64,000 bases of DNA from Sceloporus undulatus (GCF_019175285.1 NC_056527.1:114827295-114891294), one strand, 5' to 3'. Positions 1 to 11,405 are shown, numbered from the stretch's first letter. The notes: generated by a model from the letters alone, not told the origin. Program-made: numbers and translations.

Positions 1-545
1 ATCTACATGAACCCTTTGAATTCACATAACATAAATGTTGAAAATTCTGGTCTCATCATCTTTCCAGCCTCCATATGTTGAATTCATTGTGTGATGCTCC
101 CCTGAGGACCGTTTACCTTAAACTCTTTGCTTTGCTTTCTTTCTCATTTCTGCCCTTACTGATGGAATCTTTCCCCCCCTTTTTCCTCTTGACAGCTGAG
201 GTCCATCTGTGTTGGAGCCATATTGTCCAGTACATTTACCAGCCTCTCTTTTTTCCCCTCCTTCTCCCTTCTAGGACAGTTTACATAGATTAAACTTCTA
301 GGGCAGTTCACGTAGATTAAATGGGAAAAGTAGTTACCAAGGGTTATTGTATATGAATTTAGAACTGGCTTCTTGGAAAGATTCCAGTGTAGGATGATGA
401 TGAATCTAGTCACCCTACTCTTTCCTGTTGCAAAAAAACCTCCTGTCTCCATGAAGCGTGGGGGGCAATGGCATCTATCCTGCATGAGATCAGATGCAAT
501 GTTGAAAGCAGTTACTTTTGGGGGGAAGGGGGACTACAACTCCCA

Positions 546-739
546 GGCCAAAATAAAGCTGCTTCAGGTCACTTTGAAGGTATGCTGTTTAAATGACACA
601 CACATCTTAAAAGGCCAGAAGCTGCGCTCCAGTCCTTAGGACTGGAGCATAGCTTTGGCGTGGCTTTTGGACTCTTAGTACGCATGCATCATTTAAACAG
701 CATACCTCCAAAGTGACCCGAAGCAGCATTATTTTGGCC
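546..739. mobile_element. Palindromic nonautonomous DNA transposon (MITE)
   Basis: Two arms of about 50 bp, starting GGCCAAAATAAAGC and ending GCATTATTTTGGCC, are near-perfect inverted complements. They enclose a centre with its own small hairpin (CTCCAGTCCTTAGGACTGGAG). The structure is that of a foldback or MITE; the superfamily is not determined. Confidence 0.7.
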
Positions 740-1461
740 TGTCTGTATGGGGCCTAGATTCATCCCGGATTATTTTCCTAGTGTGAATGGGACCTAAATG
801 TAATTCTCGGCCTTCCACCAACCCAAACCACCATCCTCACCTTCTTTGACCTTGGGCAGACCAGGGGGTTGTTTAAGGGGACAAGGGTTTTGCGAGGGGA
901 GTCAGAGAGAGAAGGCAGTCTGAGATGGAGAGCAAAAGAGAGCGATGGAATTAGCTCTGCTGCCCCTGGAACTTCACACCTCTCAAGGCCGCTCAGACTG
1001 GAGCCGATTCTCAGCTGCTATTGTTGACCCGGCCGAGGGAGGGATGGAGAATGGACAGGTGCTCAGGGCCGGATAAGCCCAGGGGTAGGATTAAAGGGGG
1101 AGAGGGGGGATTGCAGTCTTGGCGAGGTTTGGAGATTAACACCCGCTTTTGTTTGTGTCACAAGGATGCTTTTGGATCATTCCCTTGGTCCTTTCTTTTG
1201 TTATAACCCAGGGCGGGAAACAGTTGCATGGCAGAGGAGCCAGGCTGGGCCGATGGAGAAGCAAGAGCCACTAAGATGGAGAGAATGGACAGCGGTAGGA
1301 AATGGCTGCAAAATGGGGGCAGCCAATTCCAGACCAGGCAGTTGGAGATGATGTTGGAAAGGACTTGCAACAACTAGACAAACCAGCATGCAATGTACTG
1401 TACATCTGTGTAACGTAGGAGTCACTAATGTATCTTTATATCCCCCTCAGAAATTTTAATA

Positions 1462-1715
1462 CAGTGGTACCCTGGGATACGAAAGCACCGCCTTACGAAA
1501 TTTCCGGGATACGAAAAAATCCCATAGGAAAAAACTGTTCTGGGTTACGGTTTTTTTTTCGGCTTATGAAAAAATTTTTTGGTGCTTTTCGGCGCTTTTT
1601 CGCATGAAACGCGGCTTTCCAGCGCTAGCGCCTATGGCTTTTTCGGGTTACGAAAAAAATCGGGTTACGAACGCCGCGGCGGAACGAATTAATTTCGTAA
1701 CCCGAGGCACCACTG
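1462..1715. mobile_element. Tc1/mariner-type nonautonomous element
   Basis: A 254-bp element with inverted ends CAGTGGTACCCTGGGATACGA and its counterpart reading ...CCCGAGGCACCACTG, flanked by TA on both sides (1460-1461 and 1716-1717). Internal CpG-containing repeats of the type GGGTTACGAAAAA suggest it is young. No transposase. Confidence 0.75.
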
Positions 1716-2474
1716 TACATCCATTGGATTTAGGATTCACTGATTTCAGTGGAACATTTTTGGAGGTAAATGCCTAAATTTATCAGGCTCACGAGGTTAT
1801 AATATTAAGATAGATATATTAATCTTTTATTTTGTATCTTCTGAATAGTCTCCTTCTTGAAGTTGATATTGTGGATTTTAGTTTGCAAGTATATTAATTT
1901 CAAAATGTACATTCACCTTAATGGTAGTTCTTCAAGTGGTCATCTGCAAACTCACACAAATGATGTTATCTATGCCTGCAGAGTGCATTATTCAGAACAA
2001 GGTACTGCGCAGGCAGAGATAACCTACTTGTGTGAGATACAGAGACCACAAAAAAGATATCCATTTTGTTTGTTGTGATCTATCTCTCCATCTATTAAGG
2101 TCATCTTGAATCCTGATACTGCCTTCTGAGGCATGAGCTGCTTGGGGAAAGCTAGTCTCCATCATGAAACTTTGACCAGATGGATGGTTTACATAGCCAT
2201 TTAACAGGTGATGATTCCCCTAAAGAACCCTAGGAATCATGATTTGGCCAGATTGGTGACAGAAAGGCACTTTGCATGTGCTCAGTTCACATTACTGCTG
2301 CAGTATAGTTATCGTAATGAATTTATTTATCTAGTTATTCAGTTTATATCCCATGTTTCTCCTGCTAAAGGACCCAGGGCTGTTTACAATAATTTAAAAT
2401 AGAAGTTGGTTCAAATATCACATTACAAAAGTTTTTTTTTAATTAAACAACTGAAATGTTTAAAATATTGGCTT

Positions 2475-2697
2475 AAATACCCTAACAAGGCACCAGATCC
2501 CATCTGATCTTGGAAGCTAAGCAGGATCAGCCCTGGTTAGTACTTAGATGGGAGACTGAATGCTAGGTAGTGTGGGCTATATTTCAGAAGAAAGAACTAG
2601 CAAAACTATTTCTGAGTGTTCCTCGCCTAAAATACCCATTAAAATTCATGGGGGTCACTACTGGTTGACAGGCGACTTGAAAGCACATAAGCACACG
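2475..2697 (+). mobile_element. 5S-rRNA-derived SINE
   Basis: The head follows vertebrate 5S rRNA through its internal promoter: ATCTGATCTTGGAAGCTAAGC, a GGTTAGTACTTAGATGGGAGAC block, then a diverged GAATGCTAGGTAGTGTGGGCT. A SINE body and a LINE-like tail follow (GGGGTCACTACTGG...CTTGAAAGCACATAAGCACAC). It is a SINE and not a 5S gene: the 5' part and box spacing are diverged and there is a long 3' extension. Confidence 0.75.
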
Positions 2698-3496
2698 CTA
2701 TTAAAACACAATTAACAACGTATAAGATAAAAACACAGCATACCACATGTCACTGTCAAGACAATTCTGCCATATGGCTGAAAATCAATGAAAGGTCTGC
2801 CTAAACAAATTTTAAAAAGGTCTTAACTTGCCGGTGGAAAAAGAGTTTCCCTTTTTAAAACTTGCATCACGGGGATGTGGGGAGTGCAGTCTGCACCAAG
2901 TGACACCCTCAGAGCGGACTCCATCATCTGCCTTTTGGCAAAGGAAGGCTGTGGCATTTGCCTGCATCCCTTTAAAACACCAAAGAGATTGTGTGAGTGT
3001 GGTGAAGTACAATGGGAGGAGAGATTTAGATATTTAGCCTTCCCCAGCAGAGAGCTCTAGTGCCCCGCTGAACTACAAATCCCAGAATTTCGTAGCATTG
3101 AGCTATGTAGTGTCAAATGGCTTTATTTCAGCACTGTGGCAACAGCCTAAGATTATAGCAGATAAATGCAGTTAACTTATAGCCCCCATGCCTTGCATTG
3201 TGGCTTTCCAGTTGCAGGTCAATGTAGTCCCCCTGAGTGTGGGGCTAAAGCAAATTTTATAAAGTGGCTGGAGTAGGCGGAAAGTCCCTGGATCTGTCTT
3301 CATTCAAGGAAGTCCAACAACATTTGAACAAACAAAGGTACGATGATGACAAGAGCATTGCTGAGCATGTACAGAAGGGGTTTCCCTCACCAAAAAATAA
3401 ATGACCTTTGCATTTAACCACAAGTCCACTTCCATGTTGTGAACAAAAGGAATGTTAAACATCACGTTTCTTTTTATGGGATGGGACATTTGATGG

Positions 3497-3723
3497 AGGA
3501 ACCATGTGGCATAGTGGTTTGGGCACTGGACTATCACTGGCAGCCAGGGTTTGATTCCCAGCTTAGTCATGAAAACCATTGGGTGATCTTGGGCAAGTCA
3601 CACACTCTCAGTCTCAAGGAAGGCAATGGCAAACCTCCCCCTGAATAAATCATGCCAAGGAAACCTGATGATAGGTTTGTGTTAGGGTGAAGGCACACAA
3701 AAACAGCAGCAGCAACAACAACA
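3497..3723 (+). mobile_element. Sauria-type SINE with intact target-site duplication
   Basis: A tRNA-derived head (TGGCATAGTGGTTTGGGCACTGGAC, with A/B-box-like segments), a body ending in GGTGAAGGCACAC and a CAG/CAACAA tail. An 11-bp direct repeat ACATTTGATGG flanks it (3486-3496 and 3724-3734). Sauria SINEs are tRNA-derived and are mobilised by RTE/BovB LINEs, whose 3' end they share. The tidy flanks make this the best reference copy here. Confidence 0.8.
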
Positions 3724-4510
3724 ACATTTGATGGGGATGCATGGGGTGGGGAGGCACTGCTTAGTCGAAAATGTGCAAGATTGCCCAAATAGGAGTTTGG
3801 ACAGGTCAGTCAAGGGGTGCAGGGTGGAGTGAGGACCCTGGATTTGGTATCTGGGAGTGTTGCATTCTCCTGTCTCTGGGAAATATCCTTCTTGACACCC
3901 AGCTGCTGTTGACAGCCTCTCGGCTTTGGCTCGCTTTCTGGAATCCTGGCCTTTCTATATCGAGACAAAAAGAATTAGGGAATAGTTTTGAGGGAGGGGA
4001 GGCTTGCGGTGAGGAGGGGGGGGGGGATGCACAAAGTTAATTATCTCTTGGCCTTGTCTCCTCCACGGCCGAAAGGGAAGAGTGCGAGCAAGCAACACTG
4101 GGAGGAATTAAATTTGGCCTCGTTCCTTGAACATAATGCCCACTTAGTCAGTATAAAGTGGATACCCAAACAAGAGTACAACTGTTATCCCGAAAGAGGT
4201 GAGACATTCCAGGGATTTGGGGAGGGGGGCAGAAGGGGTGCAAAGAGAGAGTGGGTGTGGGGCATGTGTGGAAATGTGTCTTTGTAATCAAAGTCTAATG
4301 TCATTTGCAATAGAATCTGGGTGCTATTGATCCTCAGCCATTGTCATGCTGTGCCTCCTCCCCTGTTGAGAGTATTCCTCACATTTGACCCACATCTGTT
4401 TGCCCCATTGTCCTTCAGTTTTTAACCCCTGCTGGAATGACACCAATGGACTCGTGTTTCTCCAAAGATGGCACGGAGCAGCAGCCCCTGTATCCCTCCA
4501 TTATTGGAAT

Positions 4511-4694
4511 GGTTGTTGTTGTGTGCCTTCAAATCAATTCCAACTAATGGCAACCGTAAGGCCAGACTATCATGGGGTCTTCTGAGGCTGAGAGTGTGTG
4601 ACTCACCCAAGGTCATCTAGTTGGTTTCCATGGTTGAACCCCGATCTCCAGAGACATGGTCCAACGCTCAAACTACTACACCACTCTGGCTCTC
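4511..4694 (-). mobile_element. Sauria-type SINE, antisense, 5' end degraded
   Basis: Read on the minus strand, the tRNA-like head, the CCAGAG box and a GTTG tail are recognisable. The central CTCAGAGGAAGGCAATGG block is missing. Confidence 0.7.
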
Positions 4695-5424
4695 TTTTAT
4701 TCCCCCATACTGGCTCTCAGTGTCCACAAAACTCCATTCTCTACCCAAAGTGCTTGGCCAAAAAACACGTTTTTCACTCACACATGGTGCCAATGTTATC
4801 ATAAATGTGCGACCTCCATGCCCTAGCAATGCCCACTCCTGAGATATCCTAGAAAGTGGCATTGTGGTAAGTCAAGGACTTGTCAGACCAGAACCAGATG
4901 TAGGGGTGGCTCAACTATTTGAGTAGATGGGGACTTTGCTCACCTAATCCCCAACACATCCACACTCCAATCACTTGTGGAAGGATAAGGGAGGAAATTA
5001 GACTTTGCAAGGGAGGATGCATGGTGTAGTGGTTGGAGCATTGGACTATGACTCTTGTCTTTCAATTCTTAACTTCCACCTTAATAATAGCAATGGACTC
5101 TTCTTGTGTTCTCCAAGGAGGGCACTGAGCAGCACCTGTATCCCTCCTCCATTGGGTTGTTGTTGTGTGCTTTCAAGTCGTTTCTGACTTATGGTGACTG
5201 TGAAATGGGAGTTCTGTGAAAGGATTTTCTGGGGCTGAAAATATGTGACCCTTGTATATTCTAGAAAATGGCACGATGATAAATGAGGACTTCTTAGACT
5301 AGACCTAGGGGTACAGGTGGCCCAACTATTTGGGCAGATGGAGACTTTGGTCACCTAATTCCCCAACACACCCATGTTGAAATCCGTTGGGGAAGGATAT
5401 GGGGGTAATTAGACTTTGCAAGGG

Positions 5425-5868
5425 AGGATGCATGGTGTAGTGGTTTGAATGTTGGACTACAACTCTGGAGACTAGGGTTCGTTTCCCTGCTCAGCCATGG
5501 AAACCTACTAGGTGACCTTGGGCAAGTCACACATTCTCAGCCTCAGGGGAAGGCAATGCCAAATCTCCTTTGAATAGATCTTACCAAGAAAAGGAGCCCT
5601 GGTGGCACAATGGCTAAATGCCAGTACTGCAGGCGCAACGTTGTGAGTTCGATTCCAGGGGGCTCCAAGGTTGACTCAGCCTTCCATCCTTCCGTAGGTC
5701 ACTAAAATGAGTACCCAGTTTGTTGGGGGCAATTGGCTTACAAATTGTAAACTGCTTAGAGAGTGGGGACTGATAAGTGGTACAGAAATGTAATGCTAAG
5801 AAAACCCTGTGATAGGGTTGCCCTAAGTGGGAAACAACTTGAAGGCACACAAGAACAACGACAACAAA
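5425..5868 (+). mobile_element. Sauria-type SINE interrupted by a second SINE family
   Basis: The head and body run from 5425 to 5592 (to ATCTTACCAAGAAAA). The 3' part resumes after 5797 with AAGAAAACCCTGTGATAGGG and ends in ACAACGACAACAA. The intervening 205 bp are a different tRNA-derived SINE. Confidence 0.8.
5593..5797 (+). mobile_element. Second tRNA-derived SINE family, nested insertion
   Basis: It starts GGAGCCCTGGTGGCACAATGG and contains a B-box-like GAGTTCGATTCC and a CTCAGCCTTCCATCCTTCCG block. It ends in a GTAAACTGC...GGTACAGAAATGTAATGCT tail. It is flanked by AAGAAAA on both sides (5586-5592 and 5798-5804), the duplicated target within the older SINE. Confidence 0.78.
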
Positions 5869-6296
5869 TGCTGAATGCTGTTGGCTTTGGTGTCTGGTAA
5901 CCTTGAAACTCCCATGATCAGGTTTGCCTGAGGGCAGGGACGTAGCCAAGGGGGTGGTTCTTGGGGTCCGGACCCCCCTTCCGTTAGAAAAATGAATGGT
6001 GTGTGCTGCTGCACCGCCGCACCCAATCCCCATTATAATGGTGGCACTTAGTCTGGAACCCCACCCCCCCTCCTAAAATCCTAGCTACGTCCCTGCTGAG
6101 GGTTGGCATAAGTCGGAAACAATGTGAAGGTGCACAACATGCACAACCTTGGATTTGCCTCTGCTGGCCCCATTCTCGACCACAGTAGCTCCAGTCTGAA
6201 CACCTGCCACTAAACCCAGTTTCCCAAATATCCCACCCGTGCCTTGTTTTCACTTTAATTTTAAACTCCCCCCAGTGCCATTATCCCAAAACATAT

Positions 6297-6538
6297 GTTG
6301 CTGTTGTCATCGTGTGCCTTCAAGCCATTTCCAACTTATGGTAACCCTTAGGCGACCCTTATTATGGAGTTTTCTTGTCAAGTTCCTTCAGAGGCGGTTT
6401 GCCATTGCCATCCCCTGAGGCTCAGAGTGTGTGACTTGCCCAGGTTCACCCAATGGGTTTCCATTGCCAAGCCAGGATCCAAACCCTGGTCTCCAGACTC
6501 ATAGTCCAATGCTCAAATCGCTACACTACATTGGCATC
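6297..6538 (-). mobile_element. Sauria-type SINE, antisense, near full length
   Basis: It runs from a CAACAGCAAC-type tail through the CAAGTCACACACTCTGAGCC and GGTTTGGATCC blocks to the tRNA-like head, all on the minus strand. Confidence 0.72.
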
Positions 6539-7548
6539 CTCAAAACATGCCCCCATCTATTTTCAGTTGCCTCGTGGGTCTGGCCAATGCTCCACGGGAT
6601 CATGGGGGCCGAGGGGAGCCAGGGAGTGAGAGGCAGAGAGACAATTGTCTCTCTGAGGGCGGATCAAAACCAGTTTCTCTTCTTTTAAAAAAGGTTCTTG
6701 GAGATTTGGTGCACCTGCTGGACACAAAGACTCTGGTAACGTCACTAGAGCCATTTTAGCATGCGGGTGGGCAACAGGTGGGATGACAACAAGGGTCAAG
6801 GCTGATGGCAGAATTTATGCACCACCACCCTCTGCAGGAAACACAAATCACACACCCCTGCCGTTTTGACAACTTTTCCACAGTATGGATTCAATGAGCC
6901 AGACCTCCCACAGGGGCTGTATCCACACTGCAAAAATAATCCGGTTTGACATGCTCAATGCAATGGAATTCTGGACATGTGCCCCAACAAACTACCATGC
7001 CCAGAATTCCATTGCATTAAGCCGTGGCAGTTAAAAGTGGTGTCAAACCAGATTATTTCTACATTGCAGATGCAGCTTTTGTCAGCTTACATGCTTTGCA
7101 TTGTTATCTGTCCCTCTCCCCAGTTTTCAAAAGTTGCATGGAAGACTGATGGAATCACACAGTCAGAGGAGCAAAGCAGAAGGCAAGGGATGCACCGTTT
7201 TAAAAAAGCCAGCACAGGCTAAAGAGGAATTTAGAAGACCTTAGCAGGGAAGAGAATATTATTATTTAAGAAACCGGGTAGAGAGAAAAATGGGAAGTCT
7301 TTTAAAGAGGGGAAAGGAGATTGTTGTTTGTATGTATGTCTGAGTTTGTGTCAGTGTTTATGTATGTCTATTTACTTATGTGTTAATTTTTGAATAAAAA
7401 TTATTATACGGAATAGTTTTTTTGTGGATGCCAGCCATGAAAGCCTTCAACTTCACATTATACATAATAGTTTAAAAAAGGTCAGGACAGGCCCATGTTT
7501 TGTTGGAAGAGAATCTAACCTTTTGATCTTATTTTCATTTCGCTGCAG

Positions 7549-7572
7549 GTGATATTCCTGCAAGGTCCACAG
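7549..7572 (+). other. Candidate 24-nt plus-strand microexon
   Basis: A pyrimidine-rich tract ending TTTCATTTCGCTGCAG is followed 24 nt later by a perfect donor, CAG|GTAAGT. The length is a multiple of three and one frame reads (G)DIPARST. No gene is recognised. It could be an exon of a gene or noncoding RNA converging on the myosin gene, or chance. Confidence 0.25.
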
Positions 7573-7829
7573 GTAAGTCAACAATGCCTCTTCTTCACTC
7601 TCCAAGTTTCTCCAAACTAGGGTTGATCAAAGAGTGCATTAGTACCCTATTTCTTTCTTCCCACCCTATAGCTGCCTCCTGTCCCTCCCTCGAAAGGGGA
7701 GTGGGGTGGGGAATCAAAACCATGCTCCCTTGTCAGTCCAGCTGAATTGCAAGCAAGAAGAGCCACACACATGTTGTGGTTCCAGACCTGATGTTGTCAG
7801 GTATTTTCAATATTAGGTAATTCTTAAGA

Positions 7830-7935
7830 GGACATCTGTCCAGGGTGCTTTGATTGTGTGTTGCTGCATGGCAGGGCATTGAACTGGTCAGCCCTTGAGG
7901 GTCTCTTCCAACTCTATGATTCTATGATTCTATTA
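7830..7935 (+). mobile_element. CR1 LINE 3' end
   Basis: It ends GGTCTCTTCCAACTCTATG then ATTCTATGATTCT repeats, the CR1 3' signature. Only about 100 bp remain. Confidence 0.65.
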
Positions 7936-8062
7936 GGTTTATGACTGGGATGTGAGACAGGAGATATTCTGGAGGTTGGAAATACTCAATAGAGATTTTC
8001 TGTTGGGGAACAGAAGAACATTTTGAAGATGGGAAGGAATGGTTTTATGCCTGGAGGGAGAG

Positions 8063-8262
8063 TTTGTTGTTTTTGTGTGCCTTCAAATCACTTCTGACGT
8101 ATGGCGAACCTATCTTGATGTTTTCCTGCCAAAATTTGTTCAGCTGAGGTTTGCCATTGCTTTCCCCTGATGCTGAGAATATGTAACCTGCCCAAGGTCA
8201 CCCAGTGGCTTTCATGGCCAAGTTAGGAATCAAACCCTGATCTCTAGAGTCGTAGTCCAACA
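8063..8262 (-). mobile_element. Sauria-type SINE, antisense, head truncated
   Basis: The tail and body blocks are clear (TGTGCCTTCAAATCACTTC, CCTGCCCAAGGTCACCCAGT). The tRNA-like head ends early, at AGTCGTAGTCCAAC. Confidence 0.7.
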
Positions 8263-8285
8263 GAGAGGAGATACTTGTTAACAAT

Positions 8286-8428
8286 TCAGAGGATGGAATA
8301 TCCTTCTTTGGCAGTCTTTAAACAGCAATTGGATGGGGATATCACAGCAGTGCTTTCGTTGCTGATTCCTGTGCTGAAGGGAGTTAGACTACATAGTCCT
8401 TGAGATCCCTTCCAGTTCTATGATTCTA
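8286..8428 (+). mobile_element. CR1 LINE 3' end, second copy
   Basis: The segment TTTAAACAGCAATTGGATGG...CCCTTCCAGTTCTATGATTCT matches the CR1 3' UTR and is diverged from the copy at 7830. Confidence 0.62.
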
Positions 8429-8689
8429 ACTCTGTGCCTCTTGTTCTCAATCCTCCCCCAAATGCATATGTGGCCTCCACACTGTTTTGTGGCCCTTTTT
8501 ACTAGTAAAAAAACCAAAAATTTAATTACCTCTCTGGGAAGTCTCTAGGAATGCCAGTTCCCCTTCTAAGTAGGTTGTAGGGACTGTGGGCCCTATTTGA
8601 AATTTAAAAAAGAAAGAAACTGTTTCTCCCCCACCCCAACTAGAAGTGGATTTTCCACTGTTTCTCTCTGTGTATATTTCATATACCAG

Positions 8690-8795
8690 CATCACCCTGG
8701 GAGATGCAAGTGGAAGGAAATTGCCTCCCAGACCTGCTGCTTAGAAGAAAAGAGAGAGATTGGAGATCGTATGCAGGAGCCACATTTTCCAAAAG
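8690..8795 (+). other. Candidate 106-nt plus-strand exon
   Basis: An acceptor after a TC-rich tract (TTTCTCTCTG...ATATACCAG) and a donor AAAAG|GTAAGA bound 106 nt that match no repeat I recognise. One frame is open throughout. It lies 1.1 kb downstream of the 24-nt candidate on the same strand, so both might belong to one transcript. Confidence 0.22.
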
Positions 8796-8975
8796 GTAAG
8801 AGGTTTTGAGTTACATGGAACTTTCATCAGGTGTGCTAGGAAGATAATCCCATTCTCAGTCATTAGAGATGTTTGGTCTCTTAGAGTTATGCCAGTTAAA
8901 AAGATGCTGTATGGGGAATTGGAGAGCCAGTGTGGTATAGTGATTTAAGTTTAGGACTATGGCTCTGAGGTTTGT

Positions 8976-9669
8976 TGTTAACTGACCTCGAGTCGATTTC
9001 TATCCATGGTGACACTGTGGATGAGACATCTCCAAGAACCCTTGTCCTCCACTGCTCTGCTTAGTTCCTACAAATCATACCCATGATGACCTCCCTAATA
9101 GAGTCCATTCGTCTAGCATGTGGCATTCCTTTCTTTCTGCTTCCCTCCACCTTTCCTAGCATTATTGTTTTTTTCCAGTGCCTTTTTATTGTATGACAGC
9201 TTCAGTTTTGTCATCTTGGCTTCCAGGGAGATTTCTGACTTGATCTGCTCGACCCATTTGTTTGTCTTTTTGGCTGTTCACGGCATCCTCAGCACTCTTC
9301 TTCCTATCTTTTTGATTTTTTCCCTATCTTCTTTCTTAACTATCCAGCTCTCACATCTATACACGGTATTAGGGAATACAATAGCTTGTATGATTCTAAC
9401 TTTTGTGATCAGTTGTATATTTTTGCATTTTAGGATCTTTTCTAGTTCTTTCATAGCCGCCCTCCCCATTCTTAATCATCTGATTTCCTGAATGCAGTTC
9501 CCATTCCTATCAATGTTTGATTTCAGGTATAAGAACTGTTTTACAACATCTATTTCTTCATTGTCTAGGTTGAATTTCTCTAGACGCTCTGTCATCATTA
9601 TTTTTGTTTTCTTTACGTTCAATAGTAGTCTTATCTTTGAACTTTCTTCCTTGAACTTCCTTAGTAGTA
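8976..9669 (-). mobile_element. RTE/BovB-like LINE fragment, 3' part of reverse transcriptase
   Basis: The minus strand encodes a decayed C-terminal RT segment containing TKVRIIQAIVFP...CESWIVKKEDREKI, the family pattern around YGCESW. The 5' part is missing and frames shift, so it is dead. The 3' end on the minus strand reads into a RAVED...DTGSTRV-like tail near 8980-9060. Confidence 0.65.
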
Positions 9670-9696
9670 GTTACGCCAGTTAAAAAGATGCTGTAT

Positions 9697-9928
9697 GGGG
9701 GATTTGAGAGGCAGTACGGTGTAGTGATTTGAATGTTGGACAATGGTTCAGCAGATCAGGGTCCAAATTTCTGCTCAGCCACAGAAACCCACCAGGTAAC
9801 CTTGGCAAGTCACACTCTCTCACCTTCAGAGGAAGACACAAAATAAACCCATTCTGAACAAAACTTGCCAAGAAAACCACTTAGGGTTGCCATACATCAG
9901 AAACGACTTGAAGGCACGCAACAACAAA
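9697..9928 (+). mobile_element. Sauria-type SINE beside a duplicated flank
   Basis: Head GCAGTACGGTGTAGTGATTTG, body and CAACAACAAA tail are present. The head and the 35 bp before it are nearly the same as at 8885-8972 (see findings). Confidence 0.7.
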
Positions 9929-10112
9929 CAGAGGATTAACATTCATTATCTTGTTGATGCTGATCAATGTTCTAATGCACTTTTAAGTGGTCAATAACTG
10001 TTTTTTGTGATTAGGCTGTTATCTTTCTGGCAGCAGTTAATGATGCCTGTATTTAAAACCATCTTGGCATCCCAGGGAGCTGCTTTTGCTATGTGTCTTC
10101 AGGAGGGTGTTT

Positions 10113-10116
10113 CTTT

Positions 10117-10153
<37 letters not shown>
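10113..10153. repeat. (GA)n microsatellite
   Basis: An uninterrupted AG dinucleotide run of about 40 bases. Confidence 0.95.
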
Positions 10154-10157
<4 letters not shown>

Positions 10158-11171
10158 CTTACCTTTATTCCTAACTTCTGGAAACAAGGAAAATGTGGAG
10201 GAGAGGAGATGCATCTTAGCCACAAGGCCTGTCCCATTTAGAGCCTTTTTGATTCCCAGCAGATGGCACTGGTGAAGGAAGACAGGGCTCTTAAGCAGTA
10301 CTTGCCCCAACTTCACATGACTGAATATCTATCTGGCTGTGTCCCTTCCCCATGTGAATATGTCAAACATCTTCTACAACCTGAAGGAGTACCATGTTGC
10401 TTGGATGACTGAAGGTACCCATCAGGCATTCTTTCCACCCTCCAAGGGCCATTAGTTGGAGTCCTGTTGCTACATTGCACCCATGTAAGCATGCTGGCAG
10501 AGGTGCTGGGAGCAGGAGGGGGAAAGCAATGGGATCTGCACCTGTGGATCACTTGAGCCACACAGGAGTAGTTTGTCACCTTTCTTTTCCTCTGTGCTGC
10601 TCTAGAACTGTTTCGTATCTCACCAGATACAAAATGTCTCCGGGGATTTCACGGCTTCTTCAGAAAGTCAGAGGAACTTACTCAAGAGTTGCCCCCTTCT
10701 GCTTGTACCTGTTTTTTTTTAAATCTGACTATAGTCCTCTTCTAATCCTTGCAGGTCTATTTTAATAGCGCCAACCTATTTTAATCAGTTTAATCAAGAG
10801 ATCCGGTGTAAGCCAGACTAATCTATACATCTGCGTGCTTTCATCTCCTTTAATCTTCTTGCATATTGGACTTAATGCCTGTGATCCCTTTTTAGGCACC
10901 TACTAGCCTGGCTTAATGTCATTTGCACATATGCATATTTTAATCTGCCTTTTGTTCATCAGGCAACAGAAACCAGTCTCTCCCATTTCCTTTTACATCA
11001 GCAGCAAATTCCAATGGGAACTATTCTACTTGGTGTGAAACAGGATGGTGTCTAATTCACAGGAGGCAAAAGTGCCAACCCCGTCTCCTGAGTCTTCAGT
11101 GAGAATGATAAAGGCTTCCCCAGAAAACAAATGCATAGTACTGGTTCTGTGATTATTTATTCAGTTTCATC

Positions 11172-11405
11172 ACTTAGGCTCCATCCACACTGCAGAAGTA
11201 ATCTAGTTTGACACTAATTTAACGGCCATGTATGGATCCTATGGAATCCTAGGAGTTGTCACTTGCTGTGGTATCAAAGCTCTTTGACAGAGAAGGTTAA
11301 ATATCTCACAAAACTACAATTGCCAGAATTCATAGTGAGATCCCAGAATTGAGCCATGGCAGTTGAAGTGGTGTCAAACTGGGTTATATCTGCAGTGTGG
11401 AAGCA
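11172..11405. mobile_element. Iguanian-type palindromic MITE
   Basis: The left arm, CCATCCACACTGCAGAAGTAA...GGAATCCTAGGAGTTGT, and the right arm, ending ATATCTGCAGTGTGGAAGCAGCC, are inverted complements with a CTCTTTGACAGAGAAGG centre. This is the commonest DNA element in the window; other copies are listed separately. Confidence 0.75.

Noticed and set aside
2479-2583. 5S rRNA gene
   Set aside because: Similarity covers only part of 5S rRNA, the termini are diverged, and the sequence continues into a SINE body. A second interrupted copy exists.
3497-3560. tRNA gene
   Set aside because: The A/B-box-like segments belong to the tRNA-derived head of a SINE repeated many times here. No cloverleaf with an intact acceptor stem.
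9278-9469. Host gene encoding an RT-like protein
   Set aside because: The CESW-type motif and surrounding decay identify an RTE/BovB LINE remnant.
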